NCBI GenBank assembly: GCA_001767455.1
Contig: MELC01000086.1
Span: 62,001 to 126,000, forward strand
DNA: 64,000 nucleotides
Source: Acidobacteria bacterium RIFCSPLOWO2_12_FULL_66_21
GTDB lineage: Bacteria; Acidobacteriota; Vicinamibacteria; Vicinamibacterales; 2-12-FULL-66-21
Reading direction: 5' to 3'
Position 1 is the first letter of the stretch, and every line of letters starts with the position of its first letter. Shown in pieces: positions 44,391 through 52,691 of the stretch. Under the pieces are notes generated by a model. It saw only the letters and a list, made by a program, of their open reading frames with translations, did no database searches and was not told the DNA's origin. Position numbers and translations under genes: made by a program.

Positions 44391-45269
44391 CGTCGCGTAG
44401 AAGTAAAAGAACTTCGGAACCGTGTTCAGCTCCTCTTTCAACACCATCACCCGCTTGTGCTCGATGATGTAGCGGATCTCGCTGTCGGGGTCGAGCAGGT
44501 TGCCGAATTTGCGCGCGCCGACGGGGCAGACTTCAACGCACGCCGGGTAGCGGCCGTTGCGCGTCCGCTGGATGCACCAGGTGCATTTCTCGACGACCCC
44601 CTTCGGCCGCGGCCGGTTGCCGAGATAGTGCGTCTCGGTGTTCAGCACGCCGCTCGGAATCGTCGGTTCGCCCCAGTTGAAGTGACGCGCGCCGTACGGG
44701 CACGCGGCCATGCAGCAGCGGCAGCCGATGCACCAGTCGTAGTCGATGACGACGATGCCGTCCTTCTCCGTCCAGGTGGCGCCGGTGGGGCAGACCTTGG
44801 TGCAGGGAGGATTGCGACACTGCTGGCACGCCACGGGCACGTAGAAGTGCCCGTCCTCCGGAACGGTTGCCGGCTCGTAATAGGGATTGGCGTGCCCGAA
44901 GTCGACGCCCTTTTCCTTTTCCATCTGCAGCACGCGGATCCACTGGACCTCCGGGTCGCGCGACTGGTTGTTCTCGTCGACGCACGCGTGCACGCACCGG
45001 CGGCAGCCGACGCAGCGCGAGATGTCGAGCGCGTAGGCGAAGAGCACGCCGGGGATCGCGGGCGTGTCGGCGACGTGAACGGCCTTGCCGAACTTGGCGC
45101 GGTACTCGCGCTCCATGGCGGCGAGGGCCAGTTTCAGCCGGTCCGTCGGGACTTCGTGCAGCCGGCGCGGGCCGCAGGCGGTCAGCACGAAGCCGGCCGC
45201 GGCCGCCGCGGCGCAGCTCGCGAACTGGCGTCGCGTCACCTGTGGTTTCTTCTCGAGGGTCGAGTCCAT
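44388..45269 (-). CDS. Tat-exported FeS electron-transfer protein (DsrO/HmcB-like)
   Basis: This encodes 293 residues from ATG 45269. A twin-arginine signal (TRRQFA, residues 12-17, then a hydrophobic Ala-rich stretch and LTACG, which may also be a lipobox) precedes a four-cluster ferredoxin-type domain: CVGCRRCVHAC, CQQCRNPPCTKVC, CIGCRCCMAAC, CTWC and CVEVC. Such periplasmic FeS proteins connect multiheme cytochromes to an NrfD-type membrane subunit, as DsrO does between DsrJ and DsrP. Gaps on both sides are filled by the same repeat family. The longer frame to 45377 is repeat-encoded and rejected. Confidence 0.9.
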   Translation of the reverse strand: MDSTLEKKPQVTRRQFASCAAAAAAGFVLTACGPRRLHEVPTDRLKLALAAMEREYRAKFGKAVHVADTPAIPGVLFAYALDISRCVGCRRCVHACVDENNQSRDPEVQWIRVLQMEKEKGVDFGHANPYYEPATVPEDGHFYVPVACQQCRNPPCTKVCPTGATWTEKDGIVVIDYDWCIGCRCCMAACPYGARHFNWGEPTIPSGVLNTETHYLGNRPRPKGVVEKCTWCIQRTRNGRYPACVEVCPVGARKFGNLLDPDSEIRYIIEHKRVMVLKEELNTVPKFFYFYAT

Positions 45270-45284
45270 TCTGCGTGTCCTCAC

Positions 45285-45415
45285 GTCAGCGTCCAGCTTC
45301 CAGTTCCCAGCTTCCAGCTTCCAGCAGCCACCAGTGGTCAGCGTCCAGTTCCGAACTTCCAGCTTCCAGCGAGACACCGCTGAAAGCTGGCGACTGGAAA
45401 CTGGCAGCTGTCACC
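45285..45415. repeat. Inverted CCAGCTTCCAG repeat in operon gap
   Basis: About seven CCAGCTTCCAG-like words (45288-45375) face opposed AAAGCTGG and GACTGGAAACTGG words (45381-45412). It is the third such tract within one operon. Confidence 0.8.
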
Positions 45416-46010
45416 GTCCCGCCCGCGTCGGCCGCTTCGGGGCCGGCTTCGGCTCGATCGGCTGGAAATGCGGCTGGTGCGGGCTGTGGCAATGCGCGCA
45501 GAGCAGGTACGACTTGTGGCCGTTCCACTGGCCGCTGCGCCGCCCGTGCACGCCCGCTCGCCAGTCGCGGTACTTCTCGCCGTGGCACTGGCCGCAGAGC
45601 CGGTACGACTCGTCGAACGACACGAGCTCGCCGCTCGCCAGGTGCAATTTGTCGCGGTCGCTCGCGTCGTGGCAGTCCAGGCACCACCGGTGCTCCTCGT
45701 CGTGCTTCAGGACGATGTCCTGGTGCATGTCGGTGAGCACGCGCCGCGTGCGGTTGGGCGTCAACTGCGCGTGGCACTCCGAGCAGGGGAAGATGCCGTC
45801 GGAAAACGGCGGGGGCGGCACTTCGACGCGCTGTCCGGGAGCGTCGGCTTTCGGCGCGGCGGACGGCACGGGCGCGGGTTGCGCCGGCGCACCTGCCTGC
45901 GCCGGCGCGGTCTGGACGGTCGCCGGGGCCGACGCCTCGCCGCGCCCAGCCGCAAAGTACAAGCCCGATGCCGCCGCCGCGATCCCGAGGGTGATGAGGG
46001 CGCTACGCAT
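45411..46010 (-). CDS. Tetraheme c-type cytochrome of the second redox module
   Basis: This encodes 199 residues with an N-terminal anchor or signal (residues 3-21), a long Ala/Pro-rich linker to about residue 70, and four heme motifs: CSECH, CLDCH, CGQCH and CAHCH, with extra histidines (DMHQD, KHDEEHRW, GVHGRRSG) as distal ligands. It fits the DsrJ/NrfH-like role of passing electrons between periplasm and the FeS/NrfD pair. ATG 46010 overlaps the CNBD stop by eight bases. The linker suggests a tethered, mobile heme domain. Confidence 0.88.
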   Translation of the reverse strand: MRSALITLGIAAAASGLYFAAGRGEASAPATVQTAPAQAGAPAQPAPVPSAAPKADAPGQRVEVPPPPFSDGIFPCSECHAQLTPNRTRRVLTDMHQDIVLKHDEEHRWCLDCHDASDRDKLHLASGELVSFDESYRLCGQCHGEKYRDWRAGVHGRRSGQWNGHKSYLLCAHCHSPHQPHFQPIEPKPAPKRPTRAGR

Positions 46011-46473
46011 AGCTCAATTTCACGAGGCGCTGCATCTCGCGCAGCCACATGGCCTGGAAGACCTCGAGGCGCTGGCCGATCACCGTGGCGATGTTGCGCG
46101 TCACGGCGTAGCCGACGTCCGGGTTGCCCGTGAAGTACTCGACGAGCGCCGCGCGCGGCAGCGCGATGACCTCGGTCTCGACGAGCGCCGCGGCCGTGAG
46201 CGAGAAGCGGTGCGGCGGGATGAGCGCCGACCAGCCCACCGTCTGGCCCGCGGCGCGCTCCTCGATGAGGATGTTCTCGTCGCGATCGCGCACGGCCATC
46301 GGCATCGTCAGCGCGATACGGCCGCGGTTGATCGAGAACAGGTGGTCCGCCTCGTCGCCGAGCCGGAACAGCTTGTCGCCGGTCGCGAGCGCGACGGTGT
46401 GCCCGAGCGACAGGACCGCGGCCACATCACGCGGATGCAGCCCGGCCAGCAACTCCAGGTCGCGGTTCATCAT
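46003..46473 (-). CDS. Cyclic-nucleotide-binding-domain (Crp-like) protein without DNA-binding domain
   Basis: This encodes 156 residues comprising only a CNBD: TGDKLFRLGDEADHLFSINRGRIAL and, in the phosphate-cassette region, ERAAGQTVGWSALIPPHRFSLTAAA, followed by a C-helix. There is no HTH, so it is not a classical Crp/Fnr regulator. The cassette lacks the usual GE...R signature in its strict form, so it may sense a redox state or ligand other than cAMP, or act as an assembly factor. It lies between the small membrane protein and the tetraheme cytochrome in the same operon. Confidence 0.85.
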   Translation of the reverse strand: MMNRDLELLAGLHPRDVAAVLSLGHTVALATGDKLFRLGDEADHLFSINRGRIALTMPMAVRDRDENILIEERAAGQTVGWSALIPPHRFSLTAAALVETEVIALPRAALVEYFTGNPDVGYAVTRNIATVIGQRLEVFQAMWLREMQRLVKLSYA

Positions 46474-46484
46474 GATCGTGTCCC

Positions 46485-46787
46485 TCAGTGCACGAGCGGC
46501 GACGCCGAGCGGCTGTGCAGCGACTCCGCGGTCGGCGCGTAGTGGAAGGATTCCGCGGCCGCCTGCTCCAGGCGGACGTGCCGCTCGATCTGCAGCAGCA
46601 GCGCTTCAATCGGAATGCGGTCGGCCGGCGTGGCGATCTCGGGTGCGAAGAACTGCGGGGCGTTCTGCGCGGGCTGGTTCGCCTGGCGCTCGGCCTGGCG
46701 GACGTCGTGCGTGGCCGCCGCGAACAGCGCGACGCAGACGCCGACGCCGAGGAGGCTCATCGCCGCGATCATCAGGAACATCTCCAT
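46485..46787 (-). CDS. Small single-span membrane protein, first gene of the second redox operon
   Basis: This encodes 100 residues preceded by AAGGAG at proper distance from ATG 46787. One N-terminal helix (MFLMIAAMSLLGVGVCVALFAAA) is followed by an Ala/Gln-rich soluble segment with FFAPEIATPADRIPIEALLLQIERHVRLEQAAAESF. I do not recognise the family. Position next to the CNBD gene suggests an accessory subunit of the electron-transfer complex. Confidence 0.7.
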   Translation of the reverse strand: MEMFLMIAAMSLLGVGVCVALFAAATHDVRQAERQANQPAQNAPQFFAPEIATPADRIPIEALLLQIERHVRLEQAAAESFHYAPTAESLHSRSASPLVH

Positions 46788-47221
46788 CTCTGTCAGCTCC
46801 TTACTTGAATCGTCGGGGGCCCTGGCACCCCGACTGGCGGCCTTCGTTCCGCTCGCTCCACTCCGGTCGCAGTTGAAACTCGTCCCGAATTTCTGTCGGT
46901 GCGGCCTGCATGAGCACGGCGGATGCCACAGCGCAAAACCATGGAAAGTGGAGCAATTTCGCGGGATCGCGCCCGTTGGGAGGAGGGCGGCTGACAGGCT
47001 GTCAGGTCGGCGACTGACGGATCGTCATGTCATTGCCGATTGGCGACTGCCGATTGACGGAACGTTGATTGCTGATTGGCGATCGACGGATTGACGAATG
47101 TCGATCAGGTGGCCATCTCGCGAGACAGCTCACCAATCGGCAATCAACAATGCGTCGATCGGCAATCCGTCAATCAGCAATCCGTCATTCGGCAATCGGC
47201 AGTCGCCAATCGGCAATGACA
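46788..47221. repeat. Intergenic region with 25-bp perfect inverted GATTG-type repeat
   Basis: The gap upstream of the redox operon holds no gene. At 47031-47055 and 47194-47218 it has a perfect 25-bp inverted repeat built from GATTGGCGACTGCC-type words, and between the arms further degenerate words of the same family. The left half (46788-47020) presumably carries the operon promoter; none was identified. Confidence 0.82.
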
Positions 47222-47689
47222 TCAACGCAGTACAACCTCGTTCAATGGCACATCCCAGTGAGAATCGAGGATTTCGAACCGGCGCTGTTCTTCGCGCTGG
47301 AACGTCGATTGATCGGGGTAGAGTCGCTTGACGATCTCGTCCTCGCCTGACGGGCCGACCATCGCGGCCGTGTCCTTGTAGGTGATGACGACGGCGAAGG
47401 TCCAGTCGGCGCGCCCGTCGCCGTGATAGGTCGGGACGTACGTGCGGACGTCCGTGATCCGGCCCGTCTTCATCTCCTCGCGCAGCACAGGCAGGTGGTT
47501 CTTGGCGAACAGCCGGACGAACTCGTCCTGGAAGCCCCACTTCACGCGGTAGAAGTACCAGACCGTGCGCTCGGGCCGCGCGGCGCTCTGGGCCGCCGGC
47601 GCCTGCGCGCGGACGGCGATGGCCTGGTTGGCAGGGATGCCGGACAGCAGGAAGAGCGCTGCCAGCGTTGAGATCGCCCTTTTCGTCAT
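47222..47689 (-). CDS. Small secreted protein, possible dimeric alpha/beta-barrel fold
   Basis: This encodes 155 residues from ATG 47689 (GAGG just upstream), with a signal peptide (cleavage near AIAVRAQ). The mature part begins RTVWYFYRVKWGFQDEFVRLFAKNHLPVL and continues TYVPTYHGDGRADWTFAVVITYKD, an alternation typical of small ferredoxin-like dimeric barrels (EthD/ABM type). No catalytic residues can be named. It neighbours the pseudogene at 47722 and a large inverted repeat. Confidence 0.68.
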   Translation of the reverse strand: MTKRAISTLAALFLLSGIPANQAIAVRAQAPAAQSAARPERTVWYFYRVKWGFQDEFVRLFAKNHLPVLREEMKTGRITDVRTYVPTYHGDGRADWTFAVVITYKDTAAMVGPSGEDEIVKRLYPDQSTFQREEQRRFEILDSHWDVPLNEVVLR

Positions 47690-47721
47690 TGGCGTGCCTC
47701 CGGCCGGATCGTAGCACTGGA

Positions 47722-50632
47722 TCACGCGGGCTCATCCAACGCCCCCCTGACCTTCGCGGCAAGGTCGGCGGCGCTGAACGGTTTCGCGAGGAAGTGTCGA
47801 TCATCAGGATCGCCGTTGGCTGCAAGCACGGCGATGTCGCTGTACCCCGACATGAACAGCGCGCGCAGGGCCGGATCGCGCCGCCGCAGGGCGGCGACGA
47901 GGTCCGGACCGGTGCCGCCGGGCATCCGAATGTCTGTCACGACGATTGAGATATGAGCGTTCTGTCCGGCGGTCCGGAGGGCTTCGGCCGGGTTGGCCGT
48001 TGAGAGCACCTGATAGCCATAGTGCTCGAGCACTCTCGCCACAAACGCGCGGACCGGCGCCTCGTCCTCCACGACGAGCACCGTCTCGTGGCCACCGGCA
48101 ACCTGTTGCGGCGTGCCGGTCCCCTCCCCCGCAGTCGCCGCCGCCTCTACGTGACGCGGGAAGTAGAGCCGAAAAGTGGACCCGGCCCCCGGCTCGCTGT
48201 ACACCCAGATCGTGCCGCGCATCTGCTTGACGATGCCGTAGACGGTTGACAGACCCAGACCCGTCCCCCGCCCGAGGGGCTTCGTGGTGAAGAACGGCTC
48301 GAAGATCCGCGCGCGCGTCGTCTCATCCATGCCGGCGCCGGTATCGATGACCTCGAGCGTCGAATAAGTACCAGGCACGACGTCGAAGTGCGACCCGGCA
48401 AAAGCCTCGTCCAGATCCGCGTGCCCGGTGCGAAGCGTCAATACGCCACCACCGGCCATGGCGTCGCCTGCGTTGATCGCGAGGTTCAGGACGATCTGCT
48501 CGAGCTGCGTCACGTCCCCGAAGACAGGCGGATCGCGCTCGTCCTCCGACGCGGCGATCTCGATGTGCTCCCCCAGTATCCGGCGCAGCATCGGCAGCAG
48601 GTTCGTGACAACCTCCGAGATCCTGACGACGCGCGGCTGTCGTACCTGGTGGCGGCTGAAGGCGAGCAACTGCTGCGTCAGGCTCGCCGCGCGCTCGCCG
48701 GCGGCGCGGATCTGGGATACGTCCTCGCGCTGGTCTTCCGTGAGCGCCGGTTCGGCCAGCAGTAGCTCGGCGTATCCCATAATCGCCGTCAGCATGTTGT
48801 TGAAGTCGTGCGCCACTCCGCCCGCGAGCTGGCCGATGGCGTCCATCTTCTGCGACTGCCGCAACTGGCCCTCGAGCAGCCGCGTCACGCGAAATGGTGG
48901 ACAACGAGACGACGCGTCCCTCGGCGTCCTTGTGGGCCACGGAGACCTGCGAGACGGGGATGACGCGGCCGTTCCTGGCCACGTACTCTGTCTCGCCTCG
49001 CCAGACGCCATCACGGGCTGCGGCCGGCAGGATCGTGGCTTCCAAATATTCCTTGAACCCCTGGGGACGGAACGCCAGAAGGGACTCGACGTGTTCGGTG
49101 GGCCCGATGCCCAGCGCCTGGCGCGCGGCGGGGTTGACATACTCGGCCGGGCCCTCCAGCCGGCCGATCGTCACGAGATCGACGGCCGCATCCAGGATGC
49201 CGGCGAGCGCGGCCCGGGATTCTTCGAGCTGCTTGCGCTCGATCGCGAGCGCGATCGAGTGCGCCACCGATCCCAGCACCTCCATCGAGTGGTCCGGCAA
49301 CGGGGCGGACGCCAACATGCTCAGCACGCCGAACACCTTCCCGTTGAGAATCAACGGCTGGCCGCCGAAGCTGGCGAGCCCCTCCCGTTTCACCCACTCC
49401 CCGTCGAGCATCTCAGGATGGCCGGCGGCGCGATCCAGGGTGAGCGGCCGGCCTTCCGCGGCAATGCGACCGATGGGGAAGCTGCCCATCGCAACGCTGT
49501 CCCGCTCCGAAGCGGGGGCAGAGGCGGGATCGGCGTACGCAACCGCCTGCCGTTCCAGGACGGGCTTAGTGGCGCTCCGCGTCCACACGCACGCCCGTGC
49601 CGCGTGGAGATGGCGCACGACGGCCCCGGCACAGCCGCCGAGCATGTCGCGCAGCGATCCTTCGACGGTCAAGGCGGTCGCGATGTCGGCGACAAACGCG
49701 GCCGCGCGCGCGCGTTCCCGCAGGTCGGCGTCCGCCGCCCGCCGTTCAGCGGCAATCGATCCGGCAATCAGGGAGGACAGGGTGGCAAGACCGAGATAGG
49801 TGTAAATCCGCAGGGCTTCATCGGTGGGCGGGCGGCCCGGCTGCATGAACGGCCCGAGCGCGCGGCTCGCGCTCCACATCGTCACGCCGGCGAGCACGAG
49901 GTTCGCGGCCGCCGCCCCGCGCGGGCCGAATCGCAGCGCAATCCAGAAAAGAAGCGGAAGGACCATGTAGGGATCGAGGCCGAACGCACGGGACTGGTCG
50001 GCGTGCTCACTGAGCGCCAGATGCGCGAGCCCGATCATCAGCCCGAAGGCGAGGAGGGCTTCCACGACGCTCCACCGGCGGAGCGCTCGCCACGGAATGG
50101 TCCGGCCGGTCCAACTCAGGATCACCGGAGCGACGATCAGCATGCCCATGCCGTCGCCGGTCCACTAGGCGAACAACGAGGTGCCGAAACGCATCCGCCA
50201 TCCGTAGCTCAGGACTGTCGCGCCGATGAGCGCCGTGACGGCATTGCTGACCACCGCCGCTCCGAGGATCAGGGCCGCGACCTCCCGAAGGGTACTCAGC
50301 GTGACGGGGGAGCCTGCCAGGCGAATCAGCAGCCACGCCGCCAGAGCGACTTCGATCGAATTGGCCAGCCCCGCCGCAAGCGCCAGGGAGACCGGCGCGC
50401 CGTGAATCAGATCCGCCGACACGTTGCCGAGCATGCCGGCGGCGAGCGCGACCGGCCAGTCGCGCTTGTCGAGTCGTACAAGGCATCGCCAGCATGAAAC
50501 CGCTGGCGGGCCAGATCACCGCAAAGCCCGCCCCCTGCAGTGCGAACGTATACCAAGCCAGGCGCAGAGGTGGTATCCCAGGATCGCCAGCCAGGCGATC
50601 GCGAAGCGCCTAGGGAAGGACGTTCCGTACAT
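47722..50632 (-). pseudogene. MASE1-GAF-PAS hybrid histidine kinase, multiply disrupted
   Basis: Pieces of one hybrid kinase lie in order but in different frames: N-terminal membrane segment from ATG 50632 (FAIAWLAILGYHLCAW), frame change near 50555, then FALQGAGFAVIWPASGFMLAMP, frame change near 50485, then VALAAGMLGNVSADLIHG and on to GTSLFA, where an in-frame TAG at 50165 replaces the usual Trp codon, then WTGDGMGMLIVAPVILSW and GAF and PAS domains to STISRD, frame change near 48890, then VTRLLEGQLRQSQKMDAIGQ, HisKA (AHDFNNMLTAIMGY), HATPase (GRGTGLGLSTVYG) and a receiver domain to 47722. Three frameshifts plus a nonsense codon argue for true decay rather than a single sequencing slip. Confidence 0.88.
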
Positions 50633-50796
50633 CACATCAACGGCGAGCCAAGCTCATCAGGACGCGGTGACAACACTCTGCGGTTATGGGCGGGATTGTA
50701 ACTCACAGACGAGTGCGCACATTCACGGGATCGGCGACACGGATCGCGCGCACCATGGCGCGGAAAGATGTCTCTCCGAAGGGTGTGGGGTCCGAA

Positions 50797-50915
50797 TTTT
50801 CGTGATTCAGTACTTCATCAATCGCGCCGGCAAGAGGCTGTCACCCGCTCGTGGTCGGGAGCTCGAACGCGCCAAACGAATCCTGCAGCGCCGCGCCGCT
50901 GCACGCCGGAGCTGA
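50797..50915 (+). pseudogene. C-terminal remnant resembling DUF3175
   Basis: A short in-frame stretch, VIQYFINRAGKRLSPARGRE, followed by LERAKRILQ and a stop at 50915, resembles the C-terminal end of DUF3175 proteins as I recall them. No N-terminal part is visible upstream, so only a fragment would remain. Confidence 0.4.
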
Positions 50916-50925
50916 CCCCGGCACG

Positions 50926-51177
50926 ATGAGACTCGAGCCAGAGCGGCGCGGCGAACCGCGACATGACAAGGAACACGCGCCGGACCAGCTCAAGCGGCTG
51001 CGCGACATGCGTGCCCCGTGGCTCTGGACGAACGCGACGGTCATCCTGCTCGGGTTCTGGCTGGTCCGTCGCCGTGGACGTTCGGCTATCGCCACGCCGC
51101 GATGACGCGGAGCGATGTCGCCAGCGGCGTGCTCCTCGTCGTCTTCGCAGGCGGGGCGTTTCTGCCGTGCGACAGAG
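50926..51177 (+). pseudogene. SPW-repeat membrane protein remnant with frameshift
   Basis: From ATG 50926 the frame reads a charged N-terminus, then APWLWTNATVILLGFWLV; near 51065 it shifts to SPWTFGYRH and SDVASGVLLVVFAG. The two SPW-like halves form the start of an SPW-repeat protein. After the second helix the similarity ends where an SRPBCC fragment begins. Confidence 0.55.
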
Positions 51178-51705
51178 TTCCAATTGGAAAACATCCGTTG
51201 CGCCGTTGACGTGACGCTCCCGCCCGAACGTGCGTTCGCGTTCTTCGCGGAGCATTTGGCGATGTGGTGGCCACGCGACTACACCTGGGGACAAGACGTT
51301 CTCGAGGACATCGCAATCGAACCGCGAGTCGGAGGACTGTGCTCTGAGCGTGGACCCTATGGCTTCCGGTGCGATTGGGGCCGCGTGCTGGCGTGGGAGC
51401 CCCCGCATCGTATCGCGCTCGCGTGGCAGATCGGCCCTCGCCGCGAGCCTGAACCGAATCCCGCGAAGGCGAGCACGCTTGAAGTCACGTTTGTGCCTGA
51501 CACACCAGCGCGCACGCGGGTGGTCCGCGTCGAATCCACCATTGGTGCAGGCACAACGTTCTTTCTCGAACTGCCCGCCGTAGCGGAAGTTGACCCTTCC
51601 GCTATCGGAACCTCACTGCGCCGGTTCGGCCGACGCACGGTGCCGGACCACCTCGACCGAACAGGGCGCGTGCCGCACGGTCGACTCGGTCACGCTCCCG
51701 AGTAG
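51178..51705 (+). pseudogene. SRPBCC-domain fragment fused to a histidine-kinase C-terminal fragment
   Basis: The reading frame open from 51115 gives an SRPBCC/AHSA1-like domain from about 51178 (VTLPPERAFAFFAEHLAMWW, VLAWEPPHRIALAWQI, TLEVTFVPD). At about 51529 it switches without a gap to VESTIGAGTTFFLELPAV, the G2 box that ends a HATPase domain. The SRPBCC C-terminal helix and the rest of the kinase are missing. The last 40 codons run antisense through the USP remnant. It looks like a deletion joint between two decayed genes. Confidence 0.6.
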
Positions 51706-52054
51706 CAGCCGTTTCAGACCCGTGCGGCCGTGTGAGCCCATGACGATCAGTTCCGCCCCCCATTCCGTCGCCTCGTCGGTGGGGGTTGCCAGCGCGGACC
51801 TTCGTCTCGACCTGGACGTTCGTGGACTGCAGAGAGGCCGCAGCGCGGGCGGTCAGCACTTCAGCCTGCGTCGCACGCGACCGGTCGATCTCCTCCCACG
51901 AAGGCGTCAGGCCGAGCTCGGCCACCGGCGGAGTGAACGGCTCGATCACCGAGAGAATCCGCACGACGCTCGCCGGCGGCCACGGTCTCTGCCGTATCTC
52001 GTCCAAGGCCGCATCGGAATGGGGCGAGCCGTCCAGGGCGAGCAGGATCTTCAT
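51613..52054 (-). pseudogene. Universal stress protein (UspA family) with a single frameshift
   Basis: From ATG 52054 the product begins MKILLALDGSPHSDAALDEI and continues to [10 protein letters not shown]; in a C5 run at about 51781-51785 the frame changes and then reads [41 protein letters not shown] to a TGA at 51613. All UspA features (ATP-binding GSHGRTG followed by GSVTE) are present, so one base too many in the homopolymer breaks an otherwise whole gene of about 147 residues. A sequencing error in the homopolymer is possible, but neighbouring genes are also broken. Confidence 0.75.
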
Positions 52055-52085
52055 GAGGTGGTCGACACCGAACGACGAGTCGCAC

Positions 52086-52244
52086 TCACGCGGACAGGCC
52101 GTCTCCCGTGCGGAGCATGTCCCGTGCCCACCATTCGTGCTTCTCGTGGATTTGCACGAACTTCGAGAACACGTCCATCGTCCCGGGATCGCCGAGCGCG
52201 AGGCGCCAGGGCGGCGCCGTCGCAACCAGGCTGAGCCGTGACAT
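52086..52244 (-). pseudogene. Possible Dps/ferritin-like C-terminal remnant
   Basis: A 52-codon frame (ATG 52244 to TGA 52086) contains LGDPGTMDVFSKFVQIHEKH followed by EWWARDML, which resembles the last helix of Dps-type proteins (an Asp-x-x-Thr start and a Trp near the end). Nothing upstream continues the fold. It lies 30 bases upstream of the USP gene, a common stress-gene pairing. The assignment is tentative. Confidence 0.35.
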
Positions 52245-52453
52245 TCAGGCGCGTCGCTGCGATCGGCCTGCCGGCGATCGCGGTCTTGGCGGCTCTGGTC
52301 ATCCACCGCCCGCGTCACCGGCCGTCACCGGCTGCCACGGATCAACCCGACACGGGATGGGACCTCGCGGACGATCTCACGCAGGCCGCCGCCAACGCGT
52401 TACCGGACGAAAGCGGCGCGTGCAACATTCCCATTCCCCAACCAGAGCGCTGA
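52238..52453 (+). CDS. Possible small membrane or secreted peptide
   Basis: A 71-codon frame starts at GTG 52238 with one hydrophobic segment (VAAIGLPAIAVLAALVI) and a polar C-terminus with one Cys (GACNIPIP). No ribosome site and no recognised family; given the decayed surroundings it may be a remnant or a chance frame. Otherwise the gap 52245-52480 holds nothing recognisable. Confidence 0.22.
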   Translation: MTFRRVAAIGLPAIAVLAALVIHRPRHRPSPAATDQPDTGWDLADDLTQAAANALPDESGACNIPIPQPER

Positions 52454-52480
52454 CTGCAGCACTGCCGGCGATTGGTGGTT

Positions 52481-52621
52481 CTATCCTGAGCGGCTCACAC
52501 CACCGGGGGAGGCGGTGGGAGGGGTCTGATTCGGATCCGGCCGCGGCTGGGGTGTTTGGGCGTTGACGGCCATCGCAAACGCGATGGCTCCGACCAGAAT
52601 CGCCGCTGACAGGTTACGCAT
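52481..52621 (-). CDS. 46-residue secreted proline-rich peptide
   Basis: This encodes 46 residues from ATG 52621, preceded by a strong AAGGAGGAG site. The first 22 residues are a signal peptide (LSAAILVGAIAFAMAVNAQ) and the mature part is a short Pro/Thr/Gln-rich tail (PQPRPDPNQTPPTASPGG). The good ribosome site and signal make it more than a chance frame. Family unknown. Confidence 0.55.
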   Translation of the reverse strand: MRNLSAAILVGAIAFAMAVNAQTPQPRPDPNQTPPTASPGGVSRSG

Positions 52622-52691
52622 CAGTCTCCTCCTTCTGCACCTGAGGAGTGACGGAGGCTCTGCGAAGTGCAAGGCGGAGACCAAGCGACCT

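Noticed and set aside
51613-52054. Treating the USP frame break as certain pseudogenisation
   Set aside because: It lies in a five-C run where a sequencing error could produce it; kept as a pseudogene only because neighbours are independently broken.
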